Notes: generated by a model not told the origin, from the letters alone. Counted from the stretch's first letter, positions 51,875-61,899 are shown. The stretch is 64,000 bases of DNA from Agrococcus sp. ProA11 (GCF_039880525.1 NZ_CP156989.1:2170001-2234000); one strand, 5' to 3'. Made by a program: numbers and translations.

Positions 51875-52779
51875 GCCTGGCGCCTGACCAGCGTCACGTT
51901 GCCTGAGACGGTGCTGGCGCTGAAGTCGACGGGATGCTCGCCCGCGATCACCTCGCGACCGCCGCGCTTCGGCATCGCGATGCCGGCGATCGAGCCGCGC
52001 CCGGAGACCGTGCGCGTCGTGGCGTTGACACCCTGGCCGGCATCCACGCGCACCGTCACGTCGCCGGAGACCGAATTGGCGCTGATGCTGCGTGGCGCAC
52101 CGTGCAGATCGAGCAGCACCTCACCGCTGACGGTGTCGATGCCGACCACGTCGAGCGCCCCGGATGCCGCCACCCCCGCCGACACCGCGTGCACCGAGAG
52201 CCGACCCGAGCCGCCCGAGATCTCGAGGTCGCCGGAGACGGTGTTGAGGTCGAGGTCGCCCGTGTGCGACTCGACCTGGATCGGCCCGGAGACGGTGCTG
52301 AGGCTCGCGCGGCTGCGCAGTCCCGAGACGAGCGCGGATGCCGTGACCTGGCCGAGCGACACCGCCACCTGCCTGGGAACGACGATGCTCAGCTCGACCC
52401 TGGCGCGCACGCCCACGAGCGCCTTCACCGACTCCCAGACGTCATCCCAGCTGACCCTCGGATGCGAGATCGAGAGGCGCCCTTGCTCGAGGGCGACCGT
52501 GAGGTCGCGTCCCTCGACGCGGTGCACCTCGACCCGCGCGGTCGGCTCGTCGTGCGCCACGATGTCGACGCTGCCTCCGACGATGCCGACGCGCAGCGCG
52601 GTCACGGCATCCAGGTCGATGACGCGGCTCTGCCCCTCGGTGATCGTCCAGCGCTCGGTGATGACGTCGGCGCCGGATGCCGCTGCGCCCGAGGCGCTGC
52701 GCGGCGTCCCCTGGCTCGCATCAGCCTGTCGGCCGCGCACCAGGTCGTCGCCGCCTGTCTGTTCCCACTGCTCGTCCAT
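51871..52779 (-). CDS. DUF4097-type beta-helical protein in a PadR operon
   Basis: A 302-residue protein. After a hydrophilic 40-residue N-terminus it has the DUF4097 repeated beta-strand pattern (STVSGPIQVESHTGDLDLNTVSGDLEISGGSGRLSVHAVSAG and later TVSGEVLLDL, NSVSGDVTVRV, STVSGNVTLVRR), a right-handed coil built on recurring (T/N)(V/A)SG(D/E/P) turns. No signal peptide or transmembrane segment is evident. Usually linked to cell-envelope stress responses and PadR regulators. GAGGGGAG precedes the ATG. Confidence 0.88.
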   Translation of the reverse strand: MDEQWEQTGGDDLVRGRQADASQGTPRSASGAAASGADVITERWTITEGQSRVIDLDAVTALRVGIVGGSVDIVAHDEPTARVEVHRVEGRDLTVALEQGRLSISHPRVSWDDVWESVKALVGVRARVELSIVVPRQVAVSLGQVTASALVSGLRSRASLSTVSGPIQVESHTGDLDLNTVSGDLEISGGSGRLSVHAVSAGVAASGALDVVGIDTVSGEVLLDLHGAPRSISANSVSGDVTVRVDAGQGVNATTRTVSGRGSIAGIAMPKRGGREVIAGEHPVDFSASTVSGNVTLVRRQA

Positions 52780-52820
52780 GGTGCTCCCTCGCCCCGATCC
52801 GCGGCCATGTCGACCGTCAT

Positions 52821-52861
52821 ACGCGATATATCGCGTTCTCGTCGCTCACGATATATCGCGT
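52821..52861. promoter_or_regulatory. Twin palindromic operators of the PadR-DUF4097 operon
   Basis: ACGCGATATATCGCGT (52821-52836) is a perfect 16-bp palindrome. A second copy with the same core CGATATATCG lies at 52848-52861 with centres 25 bp apart. The AT-rich core stands out in this GC-rich genome and the copies lie 42-82 bp upstream of the DUF4097 start, where a PadR dimer would block transcription. Confidence 0.78.
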
Positions 52862-52906
52862 CTCCCCGCCCCGCAAGCCCCAGCGCCGACGCTGCCGCCG
52901 ACCGGC

Positions 52907-52992
52907 GCGCTGGTGCCCGAGCGTTGCGCTGGTGCCCGAGCGGTGCGCTGGTGCCCGAGCGGTGCCGGCACGCCAGCCCCGGTCGGGCGGAA
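52907..52992. repeat. Dispersed hairpin repeat, copy 3, with three 19-bp tandem units
   Basis: The unit GCGCTGGTGCCCGAGCGGT repeats three times (52907-52925, 52926-52944, 52945-52963; the first has one change) and runs into the common hairpin core (GCCGGCACGCC, then CCCCGGTCGGGCG). It lies in the 314-bp divergent region between the DUF4097 operon and the AbiEi-like gene, together with the twin operators. Confidence 0.8.
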
Positions 52993-53093
52993 CGGCACTG
53001 CTCACAGGCAGCATCGCGGCGAGCGCAACCTCGCTCTCCACAGCACCCGCCACGGGTGCCGCGCGGAGCCTGCCGGTGCGCCAGGGTGCGCCC

Positions 53094-53993
53094 ATGCCGA
53101 TCGACATCCTCCGCTCCGACGGCGACGAGCCGCTGCGACTCCGCCGTGACGCCTCGATGCTGCGCCTCCGGCGCGGTGCCTACGTCGATCGGGCGAGCTT
53201 CGAGGCGCTGCCGGAGGATGACCGGCACGCGGTGCTGGTGCGCGCCGTCGCGGCCTCGCGGCCCGGCGCGGTCTTCGCTCGCGAATCCGCACTCGCCCTC
53301 GCCCGCCTGCCGCATGGTCGCCCTGGGGCGGTGTTCACCATCGGCGACCCGCGCGCATCAGGGCGCCGCCACGGCGTCGTCAATGCGCAGAGCCCCATCG
53401 CCGACGTTGACGTGCTCGTCGAGGACGGCATCGCGCGCTGCACCCCGGCCTACGCGCTCGCGCATCTGGCGCGCGTCGGGCGCCAGGTCGACGCGGTCGG
53501 CGCCCTCGACGCGGCATTGCACCATCGGATCGTCACGAAGGACGAGGTGACGGATGCGCTCACGCGTCAGGGCCCTCGGGGGCAGCGGCGGGCCGCATGG
53601 GTGGTGGCGTTCGCCGACGCGCTGGCCGAATCAGTGGGCGAGTCCTTCAGCCGCGTGCAGCTGCACCGGTTGGGTGCGCCCGCGCCGCTGCTGCAGGTTC
53701 GCGTGCAGACGCGCCTCGGACCTCGCTTCCCCGACTTCCTGTGGGAGCGGCCCGGCAAGCGCCCGCTGGGAGGCGAGTTCGACGGCGCGTGGAAGTACGG
53801 CGTGATCGCCGACGCGAACGGGGTGCAGCCCGTGGACGCGGTGATCCGCGAGAAGCGGCGGGAGGATGCGCTGCGCGAGCACATCGACACGCTCCACTGG
53901 ATGTGGGATCACGTCATGCGGCCGCGGCAGCTGGGCGCCATGCTCGCGCAGGCCCACATCCCGGTGCGTGCCACGCTGCTCCCCGGCTGGTGA
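53094..53993 (+). CDS. AbiEi/nuclease-fold-like singleton protein
   Basis: A 299-residue protein of a type abundant as strain-variable singletons in Micrococcales. The N-terminal half (RLRRDASMLRLRRGAYVDRASFEALPEDDRHAVLVRAV) resembles AbiEi-type winged-helix regions. The C-terminal part has a possible PD-(D/E)xK-like core: RFPDFLW (Asp214), GEFDGAWKY (Glu228, Asp230, Lys234) and EKRREDALREHIDTLHWMWDHV. No partner gene is evident. Related to the DUF559 gene at 20429 in overall organisation, and likewise flanked by intergenic hairpin repeats. Function unknown; restriction or toxin-antitoxin roles are only possible. The ATG at 53094 is the first after the repeat region. Confidence 0.68.
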   Translation: MPIDILRSDGDEPLRLRRDASMLRLRRGAYVDRASFEALPEDDRHAVLVRAVAASRPGAVFARESALALARLPHGRPGAVFTIGDPRASGRRHGVVNAQSPIADVDVLVEDGIARCTPAYALAHLARVGRQVDAVGALDAALHHRIVTKDEVTDALTRQGPRGQRRAAWVVAFADALAESVGESFSRVQLHRLGAPAPLLQVRVQTRLGPRFPDFLWERPGKRPLGGEFDGAWKYGVIADANGVQPVDAVIREKRREDALREHIDTLHWMWDHVMRPRQLGAMLAQAHIPVRATLLPGW

Positions 53994-54020
53994 CGCCGCG
54001 CCGAGCGCTGCGGTCGGCGA

Positions 54021-54082
54021 CTGGTGCGGCTGCGCCCGACCGGTGCGGGCACGCCAGCACCGGTCGGGCGCAACCGCACTGG
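54021..54082. repeat. Dispersed hairpin repeat, copy 4
   Basis: Best-preserved copy: GCGCCCGACCGGTGC (54032-54046) and GCACCGGTCGGGCGC (54057-54071) are perfect 15-bp arms around GGGCACGCCA, with an extended outer match of about eight further pairs. It separates the convergent AbiEi-like and guaB genes and may terminate both. Confidence 0.85.
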
Positions 54083-54140
54083 TCAGCACCGGAGCGCGCA
54101 CGACCGCGCCCGGGCGCGCCAGCGCAGGGGCGCGCCGCGC

Positions 54141-55745
<1,605 letters not shown>

Positions 55746-55746
55746 C

Positions 55747-55752
55747 TACTGT
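55747..55752 (+). promoter_or_regulatory. Candidate -10 element of livHMGF
   Basis: TACTGT lies 74 bp before the livH start. The same hexamer occurs upstream of the separate livK gene, suggesting similar promoters. Confidence 0.45.
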
Positions 55753-55826
55753 GTCCCCACCGATGTAACGGGCACGATGCACGCGGCATTCCCCCGGGCA
55801 GTGCTGCCCCACAACATGGAGGACAT

Positions 55827-57248
55827 GTGAAGACGTCCAGCAGACCTCGACGGAGGGGCATGCGGCAAGCGATCGCCGTGGCCCTGGCCGTGATGGGCAT
55901 GGTTGCCGGCGGAACGACAGCGGCGATGGCCGCCTCGCTCCCCGCCGCCGACACCCCCGACCAGTTCACCTTCCAGGGCGTCATCCGAGACGGCCAGACG
56001 CCGCTCGAGGGCGTGGAGATCACGGTCTCCGGCAACGGCGCAGAGGAGACCGCGGCCACCGACGCCGCGGGCGAGTGGTCCATCGGCGTCGCCGACCCCG
56101 GCACGTACACGGTGACGATCAACACCGAGACGCTGCCCGACGGCATCACCCTGCGCGACCCCGAGTTCGAGAGCCGTGAGTTCACGACCGGCAGCACGAG
56201 CCAGATCGGCGTGCTGTTCCCCTTCGACTCGAGCGGCGCCACCGGCGGGACCGGCGGCACGGGCGGCACGGATGCGGGCACCGGCGGCACGGATCCGGCA
56301 ACGGGCGGCACGAGCACCGGCTCGGAGCCGGGCAGCGCGACCGCCACCACGAGCGCTGGCGACTTCGGCTCCGCCGTACTGGCGCGCACCATCTCGGGCA
56401 TCAGCTTCGGCCTGCTGCTGGCACTGGCGGCGATCGGCATCACGCTGATCTTCGGCACCACCGGCGTCAACAACTTCGCGCATGGCGAGCTGCTCACCTT
56501 CGGCGGCGTGGTCTTCTACGCCACCACCACGCTGGTGGACTGGCCGGTCTGGATCGCGGTGATCGCGACGCTGGCCGCCTCCGCGGCGATCGGCTGGATG
56601 CACGACTGGGCGGTCTTCAAGCCGCTGCGCAAGCGCGGCGTCGGCCTGGTGCAGGTGCTCATCGTGACGATCGGTCTCTCGATCGGCCTGCGCTACTTCT
56701 TCCAGTTCCTGATCGGTGGCGGCATCCTCGGCCTCTCGGTCCCCCGCGGCGACGTCGTGAAGGTCGGCGGGGTGTTCATGACCACCGCCGACATCGTCAG
56801 CATGGCGATCGCCATCGTCGTGCTCGTCGCGGTCGGGCTCTTCCTGACGCGCACGCGGATCGGCAAGGCGACCCGCGCCGTGAGCGACAACTCCTCGCTC
56901 GCCGCCGCGTCCGGCATCGACGTCGACAAGATCATCCGCATCGTCTGGGTGATGGCGGGCCTGCTCACGGGCGGTGCCGGCATCCTCTACACCTACTTCA
57001 TCGGCGCCAACATCAAGTGGGACGTGGGCTTCACGATCCTGCTGCTGCTGTTCGCCAGCGTCACGCTCGGCGGTCTGGGCAGCGCGTTCGGTGCACTCGT
57101 GGGCGCGGTGATCGTCGGACTGGTGACGGAGCTGTCCACGCTCTGGATCGCTCCCGACCTGCGATACGCCGTCGCGCTGCTGGTGCTGATCCTGGTGCTG
57201 CTGCTGCGACCGCAGGGCATCCTCGGTCGCAAGGAAAGGGTTGGCTGA
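55827..57248 (+). CDS. livH: Branched-chain amino acid ABC permease LivH with fused secreted N-terminal domain
   Basis: A 473-residue protein. Residues 1-35 form a signal-like sequence (basic start, hydrophobic core, AMAAS). Residues about 45-125 read as a carboxypeptidase-regulatory/CnaB-like beta-sandwich (FTFQGVIRDGQTPLEGVEITVSG and WSIGVADPGTYTVTI), followed by a Gly/Thr linker (about 140-175). The LivH permease proper begins near 185: GISFGLLLALAAIGITLIFGTTGVNNFAHGE, ending LRPQGILGRKE. Typical LivH has about 290 residues, so the extension is striking and would be extracytoplasmic. GTG 55827 has GGAGG 4 nt upstream. First gene of livHMGF. Confidence 0.9.
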   Translation: MKTSSRPRRRGMRQAIAVALAVMGMVAGGTTAAMAASLPAADTPDQFTFQGVIRDGQTPLEGVEITVSGNGAEETAATDAAGEWSIGVADPGTYTVTINTETLPDGITLRDPEFESREFTTGSTSQIGVLFPFDSSGATGGTGGTGGTDAGTGGTDPATGGTSTGSEPGSATATTSAGDFGSAVLARTISGISFGLLLALAAIGITLIFGTTGVNNFAHGELLTFGGVVFYATTTLVDWPVWIAVIATLAASAAIGWMHDWAVFKPLRKRGVGLVQVLIVTIGLSIGLRYFFQFLIGGGILGLSVPRGDVVKVGGVFMTTADIVSMAIAIVVLVAVGLFLTRTRIGKATRAVSDNSSLAAASGIDVDKIIRIVWVMAGLLTGGAGILYTYFIGANIKWDVGFTILLLLFASVTLGGLGSAFGALVGAVIVGLVTELSTLWIAPDLRYAVALLVLILVLLLRPQGILGRKERVG

Positions 57249-57249
57249 C

Positions 57250-58266
57250 ATGGACATCCTCGCCATTCTGAGCAATGCCGCCAGCGAGATCCTCTCGCCC
57301 ACCACCGCGGCGTTCGCGCTCGCGACCATCGGCCTGAACATCCACTTCGGCTACTCCGGGCTGCTGAACTTCGGGCAGGCGGGCTTCATGGCCGTCGGCG
57401 CGTACACGTTCGCGATCTTCACGATGATGGTCGACCCGACCGCCAACTGGGGCTGGCCCGTCGGGCTCTCGTTCCTGACGGCGATCCTGCTGGCCGTGGT
57501 CGCATCGGTGATCTTCGGCCTGATCCTCGGCATCCCGACGCTGCGGCTCCGCGGCGACTACCTCGCCATCGTGACGATCGCCGCAGCGGAGATCATCCGC
57601 TTCACGGTTCGCACGCAGGATCTCACGAGCATCACGGGCGGCTCGCAGGGACTCCGCGGTCAGGACTACAAGGGCGACGTCTCGGCGCTGAACCCGCTGA
57701 CGGGCTCCACCTACGGCTTCGGTCCGTGGACCGCGACCGCGTACGACACCTGGGTGCGCCTCCTCGCCTGGTCGCTCGTGATCGTCGCCCTCGTGGTCGT
57801 CTGGCTGCTCATGCGCAGCCCCTGGGGCCGTGTCCTGAAGGGCATCCGTGAGGATGAGGATGCCGTGCGCTCGCTCGGCAAGAACGTCTACAGCTACAAG
57901 ATGCAGGCGCTCATCCTGGGAGGCACGATGGGCGCGCTCGCAGGCATCATGTTCGTGCTGCCACGAGCCGTGCAGCCCGACAACTTCGCCACCACCATGA
58001 CGTTCTACATCTGGACGGCGCTGCTGCTCGGTGGCGCGGCGACGGTCTTCGGCCCGCTGCTGGGCTCGGTGCTCTTCTGGGTCCTGCTGTCGTTCACCGG
58101 CGGCATCCTCTCCGGCCTGCAGTCCATCGGCGCGTTCGGCGAGATGACCGGCACGCAGGCCGGCCAGCTGCGCTTCGTCCTCGTCGGACTGGCGCTGATG
58201 CTCCTGGTCGTCTTCAGACCACAGGGCATCCTCGGCAACAAGAAGGAGCTCTCGTTCCATGTCTGA
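57250..58266 (+). CDS. livM: Branched-chain amino acid ABC permease LivM
   Basis: A 338-residue permease with about ten helices. GLNIHFGYSGLLNFGQAGFMAVGAYTFA is the LivM hallmark near the N-terminus, with RLRGDYLAIVTIAAAEIIRF (about 98-117) and a C-terminal FRPQGILGNKKE matching LivH ends. AAGGAAAGGG precedes ATG 57250; a TTG at 57241 is in frame. The end overlaps livG by 8 nt. Confidence 0.95.
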   Translation: MDILAILSNAASEILSPTTAAFALATIGLNIHFGYSGLLNFGQAGFMAVGAYTFAIFTMMVDPTANWGWPVGLSFLTAILLAVVASVIFGLILGIPTLRLRGDYLAIVTIAAAEIIRFTVRTQDLTSITGGSQGLRGQDYKGDVSALNPLTGSTYGFGPWTATAYDTWVRLLAWSLVIVALVVVWLLMRSPWGRVLKGIREDEDAVRSLGKNVYSYKMQALILGGTMGALAGIMFVLPRAVQPDNFATTMTFYIWTALLLGGAATVFGPLLGSVLFWVLLSFTGGILSGLQSIGAFGEMTGTQAGQLRFVLVGLALMLLVVFRPQGILGNKKELSFHV

Positions 58267-59323
58267 GTCCACCACAGCCACGGCCACCCATCCGCTCGTC
58301 GACGGTGTCGTCGAGCCGGGATGCAAGAAGGTCGACCCGATCGTCGTCGCCGACGGCGTCATCCGGCAGTTCGGCGGCCTCACCGCCGTCGACGTCGAGC
58401 ACGTCGAGATTCCCCGCGGCGCGATCACCGCGCTCATCGGCCCGAACGGTGCGGGCAAGACGACGTTCTTCAACCTGCTCACCGGCTTCGACCGCCCGAA
58501 CAAGGGCAAGTGGTCGTTCGAGGGCCAGTCGCTCGCGCACGTGCCGAGCCACAAGGTCGCGCGCCGCGGCATGGTGCGCACCTTCCAGCTGACGAAGTCG
58601 CTCGGCCGCCTGACCGTGCTGCAGAACATGCTGCTCGGCGCCCGCGACCAGCGGGGCGAGGGCATCTTCGCGGCGCTCATCCGGCCGCTCTGGAAGGCGC
58701 AGGAGGAAGCGAACGTCGTGCGCGCCGACTCGCTGCTCGCACGCTTCAAGCTCGACACCAAGCGGGAGGACTACGCGGCCTCGCTCTCGGGCGGCCAGCG
58801 CAAGCTGCTCGAGATGGCGCGAGCCCTCATGAGCGAGCCGACGCTCGTCATGCTCGACGAGCCGATGGCCGGCGTCAACCCGGCGCTGACGCAGTCGCTG
58901 CTCGACCACGTCCGTGGGCTGAAGGACGACGGCATGACCGTGCTCTTCGTCGAGCACGACATGCACATGGTGCGCCACATCTCCGACTGGGTGATCGTGA
59001 TGGCCGAGGGCAAGATCGTCGCCGAGGGACCGCCCGAGACCATCATGCAGAACCAGGCCGTCGTCGATGCGTACCTCGGCGCGCACCACGACACCGACCT
59101 GGGAACGCTGACCAACCAGCAGGTCACGCAGATCCACGAGGATGCCGACGTCGAGACGCACGCCGACGGCAGCGCACACACCGACGGCGACTCGCACGCG
59201 GAGCACGCGGACGCCGGCTCCCATGCCGCGGACGACAGGGATGCTGCCCACGCGGATCCCGCGACGCCCACACAGCCGGACGCAGACCACACGGCGACCG
59301 ACAACCCGGAGGGCCAGCGATGA
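58259..59323 (+). CDS. livG: Branched-chain amino acid ABC ATPase LivG with His/Asp-rich tail
   Basis: A 354-residue ATPase. Walker A GPNGAGKTTFFNLLTGFDRP (about 61-80), signature LSGGQRKLLEMARAL (about 180-194), Walker B LVMLDEPMAGVNP (about 201-213) and switch His in VLFVEHDMHMV. Normal LivG ends near AVVDAYLGA at about residue 280. A further 70 residues are rich in His, Asp, Ala and Gln (HEDADVETHAD, HTDGDSHAEHADAGSH), with about a dozen His. The tail could bind divalent metal; its function is unknown. livF overlaps by ATGA. Confidence 0.95.
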   Translation: MSESTTATATHPLVDGVVEPGCKKVDPIVVADGVIRQFGGLTAVDVEHVEIPRGAITALIGPNGAGKTTFFNLLTGFDRPNKGKWSFEGQSLAHVPSHKVARRGMVRTFQLTKSLGRLTVLQNMLLGARDQRGEGIFAALIRPLWKAQEEANVVRADSLLARFKLDTKREDYAASLSGGQRKLLEMARALMSEPTLVMLDEPMAGVNPALTQSLLDHVRGLKDDGMTVLFVEHDMHMVRHISDWVIVMAEGKIVAEGPPETIMQNQAVVDAYLGAHHDTDLGTLTNQQVTQIHEDADVETHADGSAHTDGDSHAEHADAGSHAADDRDAAHADPATPTQPDADHTATDNPEGQR

Positions 59324-60102
59324 CCACCACCCCCGTCCTGGAGACGAAGGACCTCGTCGCCGGCTACCTGCCCGGCGTCAACATCCTCAACGGCTGCTCG
59401 ATCGTCGCGAACCAGGGTGACCTGATCGGCATCATCGGCCCGAACGGCGCCGGCAAGTCGACGCTGCTGAAGGCCGTGTTCGGCCAGGTCCAGGTGCGCG
59501 GCGGCGAGATCCTGCTGCACGGCGAGGAGATCAGCGGGCTCAAGGCCGACAAGCTGGTCGGCAAGGGCGTCGGCATGGTGCCGCAGAACAACAACGTGTT
59601 CCCCTCGCTGACCATCGAGGAGAACCTGGAGATGGGGCTGTTCCAGCAGCCGAAGCTCTTCAAGGAGCGCTTCGACTTCGTGGGAGGGCTCTTCCCCGAG
59701 CTCGTCTCCCGCCGCAAGCAGCGGGCCGGCAGCCTCTCCGGTGGTGAGCGCCAGATGGTCGCCATGGGCCGCGCGCTCATGATGGACCCCTCCGTGCTGC
59801 TGCTCGACGAGCCGAGCGCCGGCCTCAGCCCGGTGCGTCAGGACGAGACGTTCCTGCGCGTCGCCGAGATCAACAGCCACGGCGTGACCATCGTGATGGT
59901 GGAGCAGAACGCTCGCCGCTGCCTGCAGATCTCGCACCGCGCATACGTGCTCGACCAGGGCACGGATGCGTACACCGGCACGGGCCGCGAGATGCTGAAC
60001 GACCCCAAGGTCATCCAGCTCTACCTCGGCACACTCGCGACCGACGTCGAGGAGAAGGCGAAGACGGACGCGCAGCCGACCGTCGACCCGCTGGCCGAAT
60101 AG
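59320..60102 (+). CDS. livF: Branched-chain amino acid ABC ATPase LivF
   Basis: A 260-residue ATPase. LETKDLVAGYLPGVNILNGCS at the start, Walker A IIGPNGAGKSTLLKAVFGQV (about 38-57), GVGMVPQNNNVFPSLTIEENL, signature LSGGERQMVAMGRALM (about 138-153), Walker B LLLDEPSAGLSP and VMVEQNARR are LivF hallmarks. Ends the livHMGF operon before a terminator. Confidence 0.96.
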   Translation: MTTTPVLETKDLVAGYLPGVNILNGCSIVANQGDLIGIIGPNGAGKSTLLKAVFGQVQVRGGEILLHGEEISGLKADKLVGKGVGMVPQNNNVFPSLTIEENLEMGLFQQPKLFKERFDFVGGLFPELVSRRKQRAGSLSGGERQMVAMGRALMMDPSVLLLDEPSAGLSPVRQDETFLRVAEINSHGVTIVMVEQNARRCLQISHRAYVLDQGTDAYTGTGREMLNDPKVIQLYLGTLATDVEEKAKTDAQPTVDPLAE

Positions 60103-60111
60103 CTCGCACGC

Positions 60112-60148
60112 CGAAGGCCCCGCTCTCTCCTGGAGGGCGGGGCCTTCG
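60112..60148 (+). terminator. livHMGF terminator
   Basis: CGAAGGCCCCGC (60112-60123) pairs with GCGGGGCCTTCG (60137-60148), a perfect 12-bp stem just after the livF stop. Confidence 0.88.
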
Positions 60149-60205
60149 CCGTTCGCACCCGGTGCGCCCTCGCGGGCCGGTGCGCTTCCGCGGGCCGGGG
60201 CGCTC

Positions 60206-60430
60206 CGCCCGAGCGGTGCGCTTCCGCCCGAGTGGTGCTGGCGCGCCAGCCCCGCTCAGGCGCACCAGCACAAGTCGCGGGCCAGCGCGGCGGCCGCGGG
60301 CGCGAACGTGCGCGCGATCGGGCCTGCGGGGGCGAGGGGAGCCCGACGCGTGAGCGGTGCACTTCCGCCCGAGTGGTGCCGGCGCGCCAGCCCCACTCAG
60401 GCACATCAGCACCAGTCGGCGACGGTCGCG
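60206..60430. repeat. Dispersed hairpin repeat, copies 5 and 6
   Basis: Two copies (about 60206-60272 and 60365-60430) of the CGCCCGAGTGGTGC / GGCGCGCCAGCCCC hairpin repeat, 150 bp apart in the same orientation. With the two terminators they fill the 471-bp gap between the convergent livF and livK. Nothing else was seen there. Confidence 0.72.
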
Positions 60431-60521
60431 GCGCGGGCCGCGCGGGCGGGGCGGCGGCGGATGCGGTGCCGCGGCGGATGCGGGACGGCGGCGGAGGCGG
60501 GGCGGTGGCGGATGCGCGGGA

Positions 60522-60564
60522 GCACGCGAAGAGGGCCCGGCCGAAGCCGAGCCCTCTCGCGTGC
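60522..60564 (-). terminator. livK terminator
   Basis: GCACGCGA-GAGGGC (60522-60536) pairs with GCCCTC-CGCGTGC (60551-60564) with one bulge on each side, 10 bp past the livK stop. Confidence 0.78.
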
Positions 60565-60573
60565 GGGGTCAGG

Positions 60574-61845
60574 TCACTCGTTGAGCGAGCCGAACTCCGT
60601 GCGGACGAAGCTGTACTGGTTGTCGGCACCGTACTGGAAGATGCCGATGTACGCCTCGGTCGGGTCACCGTTCTCGTCGAACGTGATCGGGCCGGAGACA
60701 CCGTCGTAGTCGATGTCCTCGCCCTCCTCGAGCAGCGCCAGGCAGTCCTCGATGGACTCGCACTTGGTACCGCCCTCCGAGACCGACTGCATGTTCTCGC
60801 GGATCGTGTCCGAGTCGGGGCTGCCGCCCTGCACCGCGGCGAGCGCGGCGAGCACGACTGCGTCATACGACTCGGGGCCGTAGGAGAAGTCCTCCAGGTC
60901 CGGGTCGACCTCGAGCAGACGCTCGCGGAACGTGTCATCGGCGGGGTTGCCGGGCAGCGTGCCCTTCGCGCCGTCGAGCGTGCCCTCGGGGAAGTTGTAC
61001 GAGTTCGACAGGTTGCCGTCGACGAAGTACATGCCCGCCGGGTCGAAGCCCTGCGTGATGAGCTCCGGCACGATCTGCGCGGTCTCGGCGAACGCGAGGA
61101 TGCCGATGGCATCCGGGTTGTCAGCCATGACCTCGGAGACCTGGGTGGAGAGGTTCGTGTCACCCGGGTTGTAGAGCGAGCTGGCCGTGACGGTGCCGCC
61201 TGCGGCCTCGATCGCCATCGCCGCGTTCTCCTGCAGGCCGGTGCCGTACGGGTCGTTGATGGTGATGAAGCCGACCGTTGCTGCGCCGTCCGCGACCATC
61301 AGGTTGCCGAGCACGCGACCCTGGAGCACGTCCGACGGAGCGGTGCGCCAGTAGTAGCCCTCATCCTCGTAGTCGGTGAAGTCGGGCGACGTGTTCGCCG
61401 GCGAGATCTGCACGATGCCGGCGTCGATCACCTGGTCGATGAACGTGAACGAGACGCCCGACGACGCTGCGCCGATGATGACATCGGCGCCAGCCGAGAC
61501 CAGCGTGCTGGTCGACTGCGTGGCGATGTCGGTCTGCGTGTCACCGGAGTCCTGGTGGTTGACCTCGACCGTGTACGGGTAGCCGGCAGCCTCGAGCTCC
61601 TGCTGCGCGAGGTCGACAGCCGCGAACTCGGGCGGGCCGAGGAAGGCAAGATTGCCGGTCTGGGGCAGGACCGTGCCGATGTACAGCGTGTCGTCGGACG
61701 CGCCCTCATCGGGGCCGTTCGAGCCGTCTGGTGCGGGGGTGCCGCCGCCAGAGCAGGCGGCGAGCAGCAGCACGCCGGCGGTCGCTGCGCCGAGCGCGGC
61801 GAACCGGCGGGGGCTGTGCCCCTTGGTGCGAAGGAAGGACTGCAT
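60574..61845 (-). CDS. livK: Branched-chain amino acid-binding lipoprotein LivK
   Basis: A 423-residue periplasmic-binding-protein-like receptor for the LivHMGF transporter. The signal ends LLLAAC (lipobox). Family segments: LYIGTVLPQTGNLAFLGPPE, VVLAALAAVQGG near the C-terminus, and type I fold strands such as VGFITINDPYGTGLQENAAMAIE. Two Cys in GGTKCESIEDCLAL may pair. GAGGAG lies 5 nt before ATG 61845; the longer frame begins at 61863. It is encoded opposite to livHMGF, with its own promoter. Confidence 0.92.
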   Translation of the reverse strand: MQSFLRTKGHSPRRFAALGAATAGVLLLAACSGGGTPAPDGSNGPDEGASDDTLYIGTVLPQTGNLAFLGPPEFAAVDLAQQELEAAGYPYTVEVNHQDSGDTQTDIATQSTSTLVSAGADVIIGAASSGVSFTFIDQVIDAGIVQISPANTSPDFTDYEDEGYYWRTAPSDVLQGRVLGNLMVADGAATVGFITINDPYGTGLQENAAMAIEAAGGTVTASSLYNPGDTNLSTQVSEVMADNPDAIGILAFAETAQIVPELITQGFDPAGMYFVDGNLSNSYNFPEGTLDGAKGTLPGNPADDTFRERLLEVDPDLEDFSYGPESYDAVVLAALAAVQGGSPDSDTIRENMQSVSEGGTKCESIEDCLALLEEGEDIDYDGVSGPITFDENGDPTEAYIGIFQYGADNQYSFVRTEFGSLNE

Positions 61846-61886
61846 TCTGCTCCTCAATTGCATGGATTGCTCGCTGGCGCGGGCGT

Positions 61887-61899
61887 TGTTGCAACAGTA
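61887..61899 (-). promoter_or_regulatory. livK promoter -10 with overlapping palindrome
   Basis: Reverse-strand TACTGT (61894-61899) serves as a candidate -10. The perfect palindrome TGTTGCAACA (61887-61896) overlaps the expected start site and could be an operator. Confidence 0.4.

Noticed and set aside
52677-53993. Longer start for the AbiEi-like gene
   Set aside because: The extension runs through the twin operators and 19-bp repeats, which are clearly non-coding; ATG 53094 starts after them.
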